This document shows positions 8,765 through 16,931 of a DNA stretch of 64,000 bases, one piece after another. The stretch covers positions 310,001 through 374,000 of the forward strand of contig NZ_JAMYJR010000003.1 in the NCBI RefSeq assembly GCF_024137025.1. The letters run 5' to 3'. This stretch comes from Paractinoplanes aksuensis (lineage in GTDB: Bacteria; Actinomycetota; Actinomycetes; Mycobacteriales; Micromonosporaceae). A program made the translations under genes and the position numbers. Below the pieces are notes generated by a model. It did not search any database, had not been told where the DNA came from, and saw only the letters and a program-made list of their open reading frames with translations. The stretch's first letter is position 1; every line of letters starts with the position of its first letter.

Positions 8765-9121
8765 GTGAGCACAGCCCTCGAGACCGCCCTCGCCTATCAC
8801 GAAGCGTGGAAGAGCCGCGACCTCGACCGAGCCATGTCCTACATCGCCGACGACATCGTCTGTGACGCGCCCGCCGGCCGCCTCGAGGGAGCCGACGCCT
8901 ATCGCGGTTTCCTGACCCCGTTCGTCGGGATGCTCCGGAGCGCGACGATGCTGGCCGCCTTCGGCGACGACGACAGGGCCCTGGTCATGTACGACGCCGA
9001 GACCGTTCCGGTGCCGTCGGCCCCCGGCGCCGAGCTGGTGACCGTGCGGGAGGGCCGCATCGTCCACAGTCGCTTCCTGTTCGACCGCGCCCCGTTCGAA
9101 GCCGCCCGCCGCCAGGGGTGA
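8765..9121 (+). CDS. SnoaL/NTF2-like protein
   Basis: The 118-residue protein has the fold signature of the SnoaL-like family: ALAYHEAWKSRDLDRAMSYIADDIVCDAP near the N-terminus and VTVREGRIVHSRFLFD near the end. GTG 8765 is preceded by GGAG about 5 nt upstream. It is divergent from the ECF sigma gene whose own C-terminus has the same fold. Ligand and reaction are unknown. Confidence 0.75.
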   Translation: MSTALETALAYHEAWKSRDLDRAMSYIADDIVCDAPAGRLEGADAYRGFLTPFVGMLRSATMLAAFGDDDRALVMYDAETVPVPSAPGAELVTVREGRIVHSRFLFDRAPFEAARRQG

Positions 9122-9490
9122 CTACTGCGGGCCGGCCACGCCGATCAGGTTGCCCTCGGGGTCGGTGAAGTGGGCGACGACGAGGTCGGTGCCGGGGGAG
9201 CGGACCGGGCCCATAACACGTTTCCCACCCAGGCTCTCGGCCTTGGCCACGGCCGCGGCCACGTCGGGGACGCCCACATAGAACAGGGTTTTCGGCTGGT
9301 AGCCGGGGCCGCCACCCACGCCGCCGGGGATGGTCTCGCCCTCGGTGAAGCCGTAGTTGCCGGCCTCGGACACGGGCTCGGCGACCGGGCCGCCGGTGGC
9401 GAACTGCCAGCCGAACAACTCGCCGTAGTAGCCGCGCAGGGCCGCGGGGTCGGTTCCGATGATCTCGAAGTGCACTACTGGCTGGGCCAT
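9122..9490 (-). CDS. VOC (glyoxalase/bleomycin-resistance) family protein
   Basis: The 122-residue protein begins MAQPVVHFEIIGTDPAALRG with YYGELFGWQF and ends FTDPEGNLIGVAG, the paired beta-alpha-beta-beta-beta VOC layout. It fits small VOC proteins often annotated as glyoxalase-like. Its start overlaps the 3' end of the upstream methyltransferase gene by 16 nt, so the two form one minus-strand operon. Substrate unknown. Confidence 0.85.
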   Translation of the reverse strand: MAQPVVHFEIIGTDPAALRGYYGELFGWQFATGGPVAEPVSEAGNYGFTEGETIPGGVGGGPGYQPKTLFYVGVPDVAAAVAKAESLGGKRVMGPVRSPGTDLVVAHFTDPEGNLIGVAGPQ

Positions 9491-9903
9491 GGCCCCATCA
9501 TGCTGTATTCGCGGCCGTCCACGAACAACCGCGCGCCGGGGCCGGCGGCCTCGGCGAGGCGGGCCCGGACGGGGACGGCCAGGTCGGGACGGCGGCCGTC
9601 GAGGGCGCCGACGCGGTTGGCGAAGACCAGGTCGTACGGGTCCTCGCCGGGCGCCCGGACGAATTCCTCAGCGGCCACCTGCCGCACGCTCATCCGGCCG
9701 GACGCGATCTCGGCGGCCGACCCCGCGGTGGCCTGGGCGATCGCGGTGGCGGAGCGGTCCGTGGCCAGGATGTGGCCGGTGGTGAGGCGGGCCGCGACCA
9801 GCCGGGCCGCCACTCCGGGACCGCAGCCGAGCTCGAGGACGCGCATGTCCGGCCGCAGCGGCAGGGCGTCGACGATCGCGAGCAGGCGGGGTGAAGGGGG
9901 CAT
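9475..9903 (-). CDS. Small class I SAM-dependent methyltransferase
   Basis: The 142-residue protein has the SAM-binding motif LELGCGPGVAARL near residues 23-35, then ILATDRS as motif II and FANRVGA later. It is shorter than most class I methyltransferases but keeps the full Rossmann core. The 3' end overlaps the VOC gene by 16 nt. It is divergent from the O-methyltransferase gene with a 33-bp gap. Substrate unknown. Confidence 0.8.
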   Translation of the reverse strand: MPPSPRLLAIVDALPLRPDMRVLELGCGPGVAARLVAARLTTGHILATDRSATAIAQATAGSAAEIASGRMSVRQVAAEEFVRAPGEDPYDLVFANRVGALDGRRPDLAVPVRARLAEAAGPGARLFVDGREYSMMGPWPSQ

Positions 9904-9936
9904 CGCCCCACCCTAGTGATGGGCGAGACTGGGGCG

Positions 9937-10581
9937 ATGGACATCATCGATCCGGCTGTCAGCGACTACCTGCTCGAGCACTGCACCCCGGCCGACGACG
10001 TGCTGCGTGACCTTGCGGCCGAGACGCGGGACGCGTTCCCCGACGCGGCCGGCATGCAGATCTCGCACGACGAGGGGGAGCTGCTGACCATGCTGGTGCG
10101 GCTCACCGGCGCCCGGCTCGCGGTGGAGATCGGCGTGTTCACCGGCTACTCGTCGATCTGCATCGCCCGCGGTCTGCCCAAGGACGGCCGGCTGCTGGCC
10201 TTCGACGTCTCCGAGGAGTTCACGGACGTGGCCCGTCGCTACTGGGAACGGGCCGGGGTCGACGGGCTGATCGAGCTGAGCCTGGGGCCGGCGGTCGACT
10301 CCGTCGAGGCACTGAGCGGTGACCCGGTCATCGACTTCGCGTTCGTCGATGCCGACAAGATCAGCTACCCGGCGTACTACGAGGCGCTGGTGCCGCGGAC
10401 CCGCCCGGGCGGGCTGATCGTGCTCGACAACACGCTGCGCGACGGGCGGGTGCTCGACCCGAGCGACGACTACGACATCGCGGTGAGCAGCCTCAACGAC
10501 CGGATCGTGGGCGACGACCGGGTCGAGTCGGTCATGCTGCCCGTCCGCGACGGGGTGACGCTGGTCCGTAAGAAGGGCTGA
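9937..10581 (+). CDS. O-methyltransferase, caffeoyl-CoA OMT type
   Basis: With ATG 9937 the product is 214 residues (MDIIDPAVSDYLLEHC). It contains VEIGVFTGYSSICIARGL (SAM binding), FAFVDADKISYPAYYE with the metal-binding Asp, and GGLIVLDNTLRDGRV. These are the hallmarks of the divalent-metal-dependent O-methyltransferase family 3. Earlier in-frame starts at 9916 and 9919 would add only 6-7 residues. The methyl acceptor cannot be told from sequence. Confidence 0.88.
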   Translation: MDIIDPAVSDYLLEHCTPADDVLRDLAAETRDAFPDAAGMQISHDEGELLTMLVRLTGARLAVEIGVFTGYSSICIARGLPKDGRLLAFDVSEEFTDVARRYWERAGVDGLIELSLGPAVDSVEALSGDPVIDFAFVDADKISYPAYYEALVPRTRPGGLIVLDNTLRDGRVLDPSDDYDIAVSSLNDRIVGDDRVESVMLPVRDGVTLVRKKG

Positions 10582-10640
10582 CAACCGAAAAGCACCCGGG
10601 AACGACCCGGATTCTCACCGGGCCGGGCTGTGCTGGACGG

Positions 10641-12101
10641 ATGCCGATCGTCTTCGCGGTGGCCGCGGCCCTGGCCATCGCCGTCTACCAGTTCGTCCCG
10701 GACAGCCCCTGGTGGGTCGGCGGTGGGCAGCTGGCCGTCGGCTACGCCGGCGTCGCGGCCGTGCTGGTGGGGGCGAGCCGCCTGCCCCGGCGCGACCGGC
10801 TGCCGTGGCGGCTGTTCGCGGCCGGCCTGGCCGCGAACGTCACCGGGATCGGCATCGGCGTTCTTTCCACCGAGGTGTGGCACCTGGTCGACCTGCCGAC
10901 CCCGGCCGACCCGTTCTATCTGCTGCTCTACCCGTTCTGCGCGGCCGGTCTGGCCGTGCTGATCCGGCGTCGTGAGACCGGCCGCGACTGGACCGCGATG
11001 ATCGACGCGACCACCATCACGACCGGGTTCGGGCTGCTGGCCTGGGTCTATGTCATCGCGCCGTCGGCCGAGGGTGGCCGGATCACCATGCTGGGCGAGG
11101 CCACGCAGGCCGCGTACCCGATCGGTGACCTGATCATGATCGCCATGATGACCCGGCTGCTGCGCGGCAGCGGCACCCGGGGCGTCCCGTTCTGGCTGCT
11201 CACCGGGTCGATGGGCGCCTTCCTGCTCGGTGACACGGTGTGGGTCGTGATGGGCAACCTGATCGACCAGGGCGTGCCGGTCGAGGGCATCGGCTGGCTC
11301 AACCGGGCCCTCGAGTCGATCTTCCTGGTCGCGTTCTCGCTGTTCGGGGCGGCGGCCCTGCACCGCGACGCGCGGTCGCTGGGCGCGCCGGCCGGCCCCT
11401 CGGTGGCGCGGCTGGGCCGCGTACACCTGGCGCTGTTGACCTTGGCCTCGCTGGTGGCGCCGGCCCTGCTCGCGGTGCAGCTGGCCCAGGGCGACGTCCA
11501 CAACGGGATGGCCATCGTGGTCGCCTCGGCCGCCCTGTTCCTGCTGGTCGTGACGCGGATGGCCCAGCTCGTGCGGCAGGTCGAGCGGCAGGCCCAGCAG
11601 GTACGCGAGCTGGCCCGGCGCGACGAGCTGACCGGGCTGCCGAACCGGCGGGCCTGGAACGACGAGCTGCCCCGGGCCCTGGAGAACGCGCGCCGCGACG
11701 GGCGCCCGGTCAGCGTGGCGGTGCTCGACCTCGACCGGTTCAAGCAGTTCAACGACACCTACGGCCATCCCGCGGGGGACCGGCTGCTGAAGGCTGCGGC
11801 CGCGGCCTGGCACGGACATTTGCGTACGGTGGACACGCTCGCCCGCTACGGCGGCGAGGAGTTCGTGGTGCTGCTGCCCGACGCCACCGAGGACGAGACG
11901 CGCGAGGCGCTGAACCGGGCGCGGGCCGCCACCCCGCTGGGCCAGACGTTCTCGGCCGGGATCGCGGTGTGGGACGGCGCGGAGACCTCGGACCAGCTCA
12001 TCGAGCGGGCCGACGCCGCGCTCTATCAGGCCAAGAACGCCGGCCGCGATCAGATCATCGCGGCCGCGAACCGCCCGGCGGCCGCCGCGGCCAGGAAGTA
12101 G
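10641..12101 (+). CDS. Membrane diguanylate cyclase (GGDEF)
   Basis: Makes cyclic di-GMP. The 486-residue protein has roughly nine or ten hydrophobic spans in the first 310 residues, then a short coiled linker (QVERQAQQVRELARRDELTG) and a GGDEF domain. The active site is YGGEEF with G404-G405-E406-E407-F408. The inhibitory I-site RTVD (395-398) sits exactly five residues before it. No EAL domain follows. The membrane part probably senses an unknown signal. The 3' end overlaps the convergent DUF3866 gene by 52 nt. Confidence 0.9.
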   Translation: MPIVFAVAAALAIAVYQFVPDSPWWVGGGQLAVGYAGVAAVLVGASRLPRRDRLPWRLFAAGLAANVTGIGIGVLSTEVWHLVDLPTPADPFYLLLYPFCAAGLAVLIRRRETGRDWTAMIDATTITTGFGLLAWVYVIAPSAEGGRITMLGEATQAAYPIGDLIMIAMMTRLLRGSGTRGVPFWLLTGSMGAFLLGDTVWVVMGNLIDQGVPVEGIGWLNRALESIFLVAFSLFGAAALHRDARSLGAPAGPSVARLGRVHLALLTLASLVAPALLAVQLAQGDVHNGMAIVVASAALFLLVVTRMAQLVRQVERQAQQVRELARRDELTGLPNRRAWNDELPRALENARRDGRPVSVAVLDLDRFKQFNDTYGHPAGDRLLKAAAAAWHGHLRTVDTLARYGGEEFVVLLPDATEDETREALNRARAATPLGQTFSAGIAVWDGAETSDQLIERADAALYQAKNAGRDQIIAAANRPAAAAARK

Positions 12102-13129
12102 GCGTAGTCCTGGTCGAGCTTGCGGCCCATGGTCGACAGCGGCACCGGGCTCGCTCGTAACGCCTGGTCCAGGCCGTCGACGGGCACCCGGGGCAGGCGA
12201 TGCCGGGCGGCCAGGGGCGCCAGCGCGGCGTCGATCTCGGCCGCCAGCGCCTGCTCCAGGCCGTCGGGCACCGGCAGGTCGGCCGGGAGCAGAGCCACCT
12301 TCCCGTACGCGGTGAGGCTGTGATGCGACACGCCGCGATGGCGCTCCCGCCCGTCACCGGTCGAGATCCGCAGCGAGCCGACCGGTCGCCCGCCCAGGGT
12401 GCCGATCGCGTTGACCGCCTCGCCCAGCGCCACCCCGGAGAACCCCCAGGTGGTGCCCGTGCCGAGGTTGCCCGGCCCCTGCGCGACGACCGTGACGTCG
12501 GCCCGCAGCACGTGCCGCGCGGCCAGCAGCCCGGTGTGCACGGTGCTCGCCTCGAGGTCCCCGCCGAACGCCTGCCCGGTCGTGATGGTGCCGGCCAGGT
12601 GGTCGCCCAGCCCGTCCAGCGTGCGCGAGAACCAGGCCGGCAGCGCCCCGCCGTCGGTCATCACGTACGCGATCCGGGCCTGCGGCCGGTCGAGGCGGAC
12701 GGCGGCGACGATGGCCGGCAGCGCCGAGTGCAGGTCGGCCGTGACCACCGGCATGCCGTCGAGCGAGGTGGCCGCGGCCATCACCGCGCGGTGCGGCGAG
12801 GCCTCCTCGTCGACGCCGAGCCGGATCGCCTGCAAGGGCGTGTACCGGGCCTTGACCAGGTGGCCGGCGTCGCGGTTGGTGCCGTCGTCGGGCGGGTCGG
12901 CCGGCAACCGGTCGGGCAGCGCCACGACCAGCGCGTAGCCGCCGGTGCCGAGACCCATGACGAGCGCGCCCACGTTGAGCAGCACGCGGTCCCCCGGCTC
13001 CGGCTCACCCGTGATAAATGGGTAGGCGAGCGCCTTGAGCGGCCCGTCGTCCGTGGTGACCTCGAGCTCGACCGCGCCGCGCCACCGCCGCCGGATCGCC
13101 TGGACCGTCCCCGACCGCCACCGCACCAT
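12050..13129 (-). CDS. DUF3866 family protein
   Basis: ATG 13129 gives 359 residues beginning MVRWRSGTVQAIRRRWRG. The sequence fits the DUF3866 family found across actinobacteria (GDRVLLNVGALVMGLGTGGYALV, HLVKARYTPLQ, VMTDGGALP, VVAQGPGNLGTGTTWGFSG). The frame stays open far upstream, but that part is antisense to other genes and unlike the family. Function is unknown. The 3' end overlaps the diguanylate cyclase gene tail to tail, and the CDF transporter gene lies 11 bp upstream on the same strand. Confidence 0.85.
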   Translation of the reverse strand: MVRWRSGTVQAIRRRWRGAVELEVTTDDGPLKALAYPFITGEPEPGDRVLLNVGALVMGLGTGGYALVVALPDRLPADPPDDGTNRDAGHLVKARYTPLQAIRLGVDEEASPHRAVMAAATSLDGMPVVTADLHSALPAIVAAVRLDRPQARIAYVMTDGGALPAWFSRTLDGLGDHLAGTITTGQAFGGDLEASTVHTGLLAARHVLRADVTVVAQGPGNLGTGTTWGFSGVALGEAVNAIGTLGGRPVGSLRISTGDGRERHRGVSHHSLTAYGKVALLPADLPVPDGLEQALAAEIDAALAPLAARHRLPRVPVDGLDQALRASPVPLSTMGRKLDQDYAYFLAAAAAGRFAAAMI

Positions 13130-13140
13130 GGCCGGAAAGC

Positions 13141-14181
13141 CTATTCGACGCCGCCGTCGACGTGGTTGCGGCCCGCCGTGCCCCGCGTCGGGTCGAGGAA
13201 GACGTAGCGGATGCCGGGGTAGCGGGCCCGCAGGCGGCGCTCGGCCTCGTCGCTGGCCTCCTCGATCTCGCCCCCGGAGACGTCGTCCTGGAAGTCGACC
13301 TTGGCCGCGACCAGCACGTCGCCCGGGCCGAGCTGCATGGTCAGCAGCGTCGGCACGGCCACCACGATCGGGATCGAGTTGAGGTCGGCGGCGATCTGGT
13401 TGTGCACCCGGCGCGGCACGGCCCGGCCCACCAGCAGCGACGCGTTGCTCTGGGCGAGGATCGCGGCCACCGCGAACAGCAGCAGGCCGATGGCGATCGA
13501 GGCGATGCCGTCCCACATGCCGTTGCCGGTGACCTCGGTCAGGGCCAGCCCGGCCCCGGCCAGGATCAGGCCGATCAGCGCGGCCGAGTCCTCGAAGTAG
13601 ACGGCCTTGACCGTGGTGTCCGGGGTCAGGCGCAGGAAGCGCGACGGGGATACGCCCCAGCGCCGCGACGCGCCCGCGACCTGGCGCCGGGCCCGCAGGA
13701 ACGAGGTGCCCTCGGCCACGAACGAGACCGCCAGCACCAGGTACGACCACAGGAACTCGCCGGTCTGTTCGCCGCGCACGATCGTCTCGATGCCGTGGTA
13801 GATCGAGAAGCCGGCCCCGCCGACGAAGGTGAACACGGCGGCGATGAACGCCCAGACGAAGCTCTCCTTGCCGTACCCGAACGGGTGTTCCTCGTCGGCC
13901 GGGGTGGCCCCGCGGCGCAGCGCGACGAACAGGAACACCTCGGTGATCGTGTCGGCGAACGAGTGGGCCGACTCGGACACCATGGCCGCCGAGCCGGCGA
14001 CGAGACCGGCGAAGAGCTTGGCCACGGCGATGGCCAGGTTGGCCAGGCCGGCCACGATGACGGTGCCGACACTTTCGTTCTGCGGCGCTTCGGACCCATC
14101 GGACGAATCGCCCGACGGGAGGGGCCCGGCGGCGGCCAGACCCACCGGGAGCTGCTCTTCCGGGGTTTGTGCGGTGCTCAC
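13141..14181 (-). CDS. Cation diffusion facilitator, ZnT9-like
   Basis: The 346-residue protein has about six membrane spans. Span 2 carries SESAHSFADT (His-x3-Asp) and span 5 carries YFEDSAALIGL, the pattern of the ZnT9 (SLC30A9)-like CDF branch and not the DxxxD/HxxxD of YiiP. A cytosolic domain follows (about residues 250-340). The substrate is probably Zn2+ or another divalent ion, exchanged for protons. GTG 14181 has GGAAAGG upstream. It may form an operon with the DUF3866 gene. Confidence 0.85.
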   Translation of the reverse strand: MSTAQTPEEQLPVGLAAAGPLPSGDSSDGSEAPQNESVGTVIVAGLANLAIAVAKLFAGLVAGSAAMVSESAHSFADTITEVFLFVALRRGATPADEEHPFGYGKESFVWAFIAAVFTFVGGAGFSIYHGIETIVRGEQTGEFLWSYLVLAVSFVAEGTSFLRARRQVAGASRRWGVSPSRFLRLTPDTTVKAVYFEDSAALIGLILAGAGLALTEVTGNGMWDGIASIAIGLLLFAVAAILAQSNASLLVGRAVPRRVHNQIAADLNSIPIVVAVPTLLTMQLGPGDVLVAAKVDFQDDVSGGEIEEASDEAERRLRARYPGIRYVFLDPTRGTAGRNHVDGGVE

Positions 14182-14259
14182 CCGGGCCTACCTTTCCGCT
14201 GGGCCCCCGCGGGAAACCGTCCGCGGATGGCGCGTACGTCACGTCGGCGTCCACCCTGC

Positions 14260-14265
14260 TAGCGT
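14260..14265 (+). promoter_or_regulatory. -10 element of pafB (leaderless type)
   Basis: TAGCGT lies 8 nt before GTG 14274, with no Shine-Dalgarno sequence in between. Confidence 0.45.
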
Positions 14266-14273
14266 TGCCAATC

Positions 14274-15257
14274 GTGTCGCGCACCCGCACCGAGCGCCTG
14301 GTGAACCTGGTGATCTGCCTCCTGTCGACGCGTCGGTTCCTGACCGCCGCGCAGATCGCCGCGACGGTGCCCGGCTACGAGCACGACCCCGAGGACCCGC
14401 GCGACCACGAGGCGTTCCAGCGCAAGTTCGAACGCGACAAGGCCGAGCTGCGTGACCTGGGCGTCCCGCTCGAGACGGGTACGGCCAGCGTCTTCGACCA
14501 GGAGCCGGGCTACCGCATCGCGCACCGTGAGTACGCGCTGCCGGCCATCCTGCTCGAGCCCGACGAGGCCGCCGCGGTGGGCATCGCGGCCCGCCTCTGG
14601 CAGCACGCCGGGCTGGCCGCGGCCGCGTCGTCCGGGCTGGCCAAGCTGCGCGCGGCCGGCGTCGAGGTCGACCCCCAGGCCACCCTCGGGGTCGAGCCGG
14701 TGGTCACCGTCGACCCGGCCTTCGGGCCGTTGACCAGCGCCGCCCGCGACCGCCGGGCCGTCACGTTCAGCTACCGGGTGCCCGAAGTGGACGATCCGGC
14801 CACCCGCAAGCTCGAGCCGTGGGGCGTGGTCTGCTGGCAAGGCCGGTGGTACGTGGTCGGGCACGACCGTGACCGCGGCGCGACCCGGTGCTTCCGGCTG
14901 TCGCGCATCGTCGGCGCGGTCAAGGCGCTCGGCCGGCCGGGCGCGTTCACCCCGCCCGAGAACGAGGACCTGATCAGCCACGTCGCCAAGTGGTCGGGGC
15001 CGGTGCCGCACAACGGCCGGGCCACCGTCACCGTGCGGCCGGGGCGGGCGGCCGGGCTGCGGCGCTGGGCCACCGAGTCGGTGCCGGGCCCGGACGGCGA
15101 CTGCCTGACGATCCCGTACTCGGACGCCGAGCGGCTGGCCGCGACGATCGTCGGCTACGGGCCCGACGTGCGGGCCGAGGGGCCGCCCGAGGTCCGCGAC
15201 GCGGTGATTCAGCTGCTCAAAGAGGTCGTCGCGAAACACCACGAGGTGGCGGCGTGA
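14274..15257 (+). CDS. pafB: WYL-domain transcriptional activator PafB
   Basis: PafB and PafC form the DNA-damage-responsive activator of the LexA-independent regulon. The 327-residue product starts MSRTRTERLVNLVICLLSTRRFLTAAQIA (winged HTH), followed by the WYL domain (about residues 150-240: VTFSYRVPE, EPWGVVCWQGRWYVVGHDR, RCFRLSRI) and a WCX extension. The WYL core reads RWYVVGHD. The stop overlaps pafC in GTGA. In many relatives pafBC is next to pafA; here it lies about 9 kb downstream. Confidence 0.95.
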   Translation: MSRTRTERLVNLVICLLSTRRFLTAAQIAATVPGYEHDPEDPRDHEAFQRKFERDKAELRDLGVPLETGTASVFDQEPGYRIAHREYALPAILLEPDEAAAVGIAARLWQHAGLAAAASSGLAKLRAAGVEVDPQATLGVEPVVTVDPAFGPLTSAARDRRAVTFSYRVPEVDDPATRKLEPWGVVCWQGRWYVVGHDRDRGATRCFRLSRIVGAVKALGRPGAFTPPENEDLISHVAKWSGPVPHNGRATVTVRPGRAAGLRRWATESVPGPDGDCLTIPYSDAERLAATIVGYGPDVRAEGPPEVRDAVIQLLKEVVAKHHEVAA

Positions 15258-16216
15258 CGGGCCCGCGGCAGAGCGCGGACCGGCTCGGGCGGCTGCTGTT
15301 GCTCGTACCGTATCTGCTGGCCCGGCCCGGGATCCTGGTCGCTGAGGCGGCGAGCGACCTGGGCGTCAGCGAGAAGCAACTGCGCGAGGACCTGGAACTG
15401 CTGTGGGTGTGCGGGCTGCCCGGTTACGGCCCGGGTGACCTGATCGACATGGCGCTCGACGGCGACCGGGTCACGATCAGCCACGACGCCGGCATCAACC
15501 GGCCCCTGCGGCTCACCCAGGACGAGGCGCTGGCCCTGGTGGTGGCCCTCCGGATGCTGGCCGAGACGCCGGGCACCGGTCACCGCGACGTCATCGAACG
15601 CGCCCTCGCCAAGATCGAGAACGCGGCCGGCGACCTGGCCGGCGCGCCCGTCGCGGTGAGGCTGCCGGCCAACAGCAAGCGGGTCGACAACGTGCGCGCG
15701 GCCGTCGAGAGCGGGCACGCGCTGCGGATGACCTACTACACCGCGGCCCGCGACGAGACCACCGAGCGGGTCGTCGACCCGATGCGGGTGCTGATGGTCG
15801 GGGGCAAGGCCTACCTCGAGGCGTGGTGCCGCAACGCCGAGGCGACCCGGCTGTTCCGGATCGACCGGATCGACGACTTCACCGAGCTCGACGAGCCGTC
15901 GCTGCCGCCGGCCGACGCGGTGCCGCACGACGTCAGCGACGGCGTCTTCCACCCCACCCCCGACCTGCGGCTGGTCACGCTGCGGGTGGGCCGGGGGAGC
16001 CGGTGGATCACCGAGTACTACCCGGTCGAGGAAGTGACCCGCACCGGCGGCGAGGAGTGGGTGGTGACCATGCGGGTCACCGACCTGGGCTGGGCCCAGC
16101 GGCTGCTGCTCGGGCTCGGGCCCGACGTCACCGTGATCGGCCCGCCCGAGCTGCTGCGCCGGATCCGCGAACAGGCCACGGCGGCGCTCGACCAGTACAG
16201 CACCCCGGGCCGGTAG
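15254..16216 (+). CDS. pafC: WYL-domain transcriptional activator PafC
   Basis: Partner of PafB. The 320-residue product has an N-terminal HTH region (RLGRLLLLVPYLLARPGI, then AASDLGVSEKQLREDLELLW), a WYL domain around residues 150-210 (LRMTYYTAARDE, KAYLEAWCRNAEATRLFRIDRI) and a C-terminal WCX part. GTG 15254 overlaps the pafB stop, suggesting 1:1 synthesis. A -10-like TAGGGT overlaps its stop codon. Confidence 0.95.
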   Translation: MTGPRQSADRLGRLLLLVPYLLARPGILVAEAASDLGVSEKQLREDLELLWVCGLPGYGPGDLIDMALDGDRVTISHDAGINRPLRLTQDEALALVVALRMLAETPGTGHRDVIERALAKIENAAGDLAGAPVAVRLPANSKRVDNVRAAVESGHALRMTYYTAARDETTERVVDPMRVLMVGGKAYLEAWCRNAEATRLFRIDRIDDFTELDEPSLPPADAVPHDVSDGVFHPTPDLRLVTLRVGRGSRWITEYYPVEEVTRTGGEEWVVTMRVTDLGWAQRLLLGLGPDVTVIGPPELLRRIREQATAALDQYSTPGR

Positions 16217-16219
16217 GGT
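16214..16219 (+). promoter_or_regulatory. -10-like TAGGGT overlapping the pafC stop
   Basis: The first three bases are the pafC stop codon. The hexamer ends 7 nt before GTG 16227 and could drive a leaderless transcript of the small membrane protein gene and tatAC. Confidence 0.35.
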
Positions 16220-16226
16220 GGGCCCG

Positions 16227-16463
16227 GTGCTGATGTGGATCTGGATCGCCGTGGTCGTCGTCGCCGTGATCATCATGGGGGCGGCCGGCGTGCGGCTGCT
16301 CGGCCGGCTCGACGGGTTGCGCCGCGCCGCCGTGCGGCTGCAGCGACGGCAGGCCGAGGCCGCGAAGCTGCAAGAGAGCGCGCTCGCGCTGCAAGAGACC
16401 ATGCTCCAGGTGCAGCAACGCGCCGAGCTGATCCAGGAGCGCTCCGCCCTCAAGGAGGGCTAG
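16227..16463 (+). CDS. Small membrane protein with coiled-coil tail
   Basis: From GTG 16227 the product is 78 residues: a membrane span near residues 4-25 (WIWIAVVVVAVIIMGAAGV), then an Arg/Gln/Glu-rich helix (LRRAAVRLQRRQAEAAKLQ, ALALQETMLQVQQRAELIQE) likely to form a coiled coil. The C-terminus should lie in the cytoplasm. No named family is recognised. Similar small proteins occur between pafC and tatA in related genomes to my recollection, so the position may be conserved. Confidence 0.7.
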   Translation: MLMWIWIAVVVVAVIIMGAAGVRLLGRLDGLRRAAVRLQRRQAEAAKLQESALALQETMLQVQQRAELIQERSALKEG

Positions 16464-16553
16464 GCTGCGGCGTTCCTTCCCCGTTGTCCAAGGTTTTGGG
16501 CGATCGTGGCAAACCCACCAGGGTCCGTGGTCCGCATCACCAGATTTGACACG

Positions 16554-16559
16554 TACGAT
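16554..16559 (+). promoter_or_regulatory. Candidate tatA promoter -10
   Basis: TACGAT fits TANNNT and lies about 40 nt before the tatA start, leaving room for a leader with the GGAG ribosome site. A perfect TTGACA (16546-16551) lies just upstream but is too close to pair with this -10. Paired at 17 nt it would need a poor -10 near 16569. Assignment is uncertain. Confidence 0.35.
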
Positions 16560-16598
16560 GGACCCCGCACACCTGATCCGACCGACTGGAGTTAACCC

Positions 16599-16922
16599 AT
16601 GGGCGCCCTCAAGCCATGGCACATCATTGTTTTCGTGGTCGTCCTCGTGCTGCTCTTCGGCGCGAAGCGGCTGCCCGACGCGGCGCGGTCGCTGGGCCGG
16701 TCGCTGCGGATCATCAAGGCCGAGACCAAGGGCCTGGTCGACGACAACAACGACGTCGCCGAGAAGGCCGAGCCCCAGCACGGGCGCCAGCCGCTGCAGG
16801 GCGACGTCTACCCGCCGGCCGGTCAGAACGGTTACCAGCAGGCGCCGCCGCCCCAGGGTTACCAGCAGCCCCCGGCGCAGCCCTACGTCGACCCGGTGCA
16901 GCAGCGCACCAACGACCGCTGA
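16599..16922 (+). CDS. tatA: Sec-independent translocase subunit TatA
   Basis: The 107-residue product has the short N-terminal membrane helix ([22 protein letters not shown]), the FGAKRLPD hinge and an amphipathic helix ([18 protein letters not shown]), all diagnostic of TatA/E. A Gln/Pro-rich tail of about 50 residues follows. GGAG about 6 nt upstream supports ATG 16599. TatA multimers form the transport channel for folded proteins with twin-arginine signals, such as the sugar-binding protein at 41.6 kb. tatC follows 9 nt after the stop. Confidence 0.96.
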   Translation: MGALKPWHIIVFVVVLVLLFGAKRLPDAARSLGRSLRIIKAETKGLVDDNNDVAEKAEPQHGRQPLQGDVYPPAGQNGYQQAPPPQGYQQPPAQPYVDPVQQRTNDR

Positions 16923-16931
16923 CCCGCGGGC

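Noticed and set aside
13130..14290. Upstream extension of the DUF3866 frame to 746 codons
   Set aside because: The added part lies antisense or out of frame over the CDF gene and is Arg-rich; the family starts at MVRWRSG.
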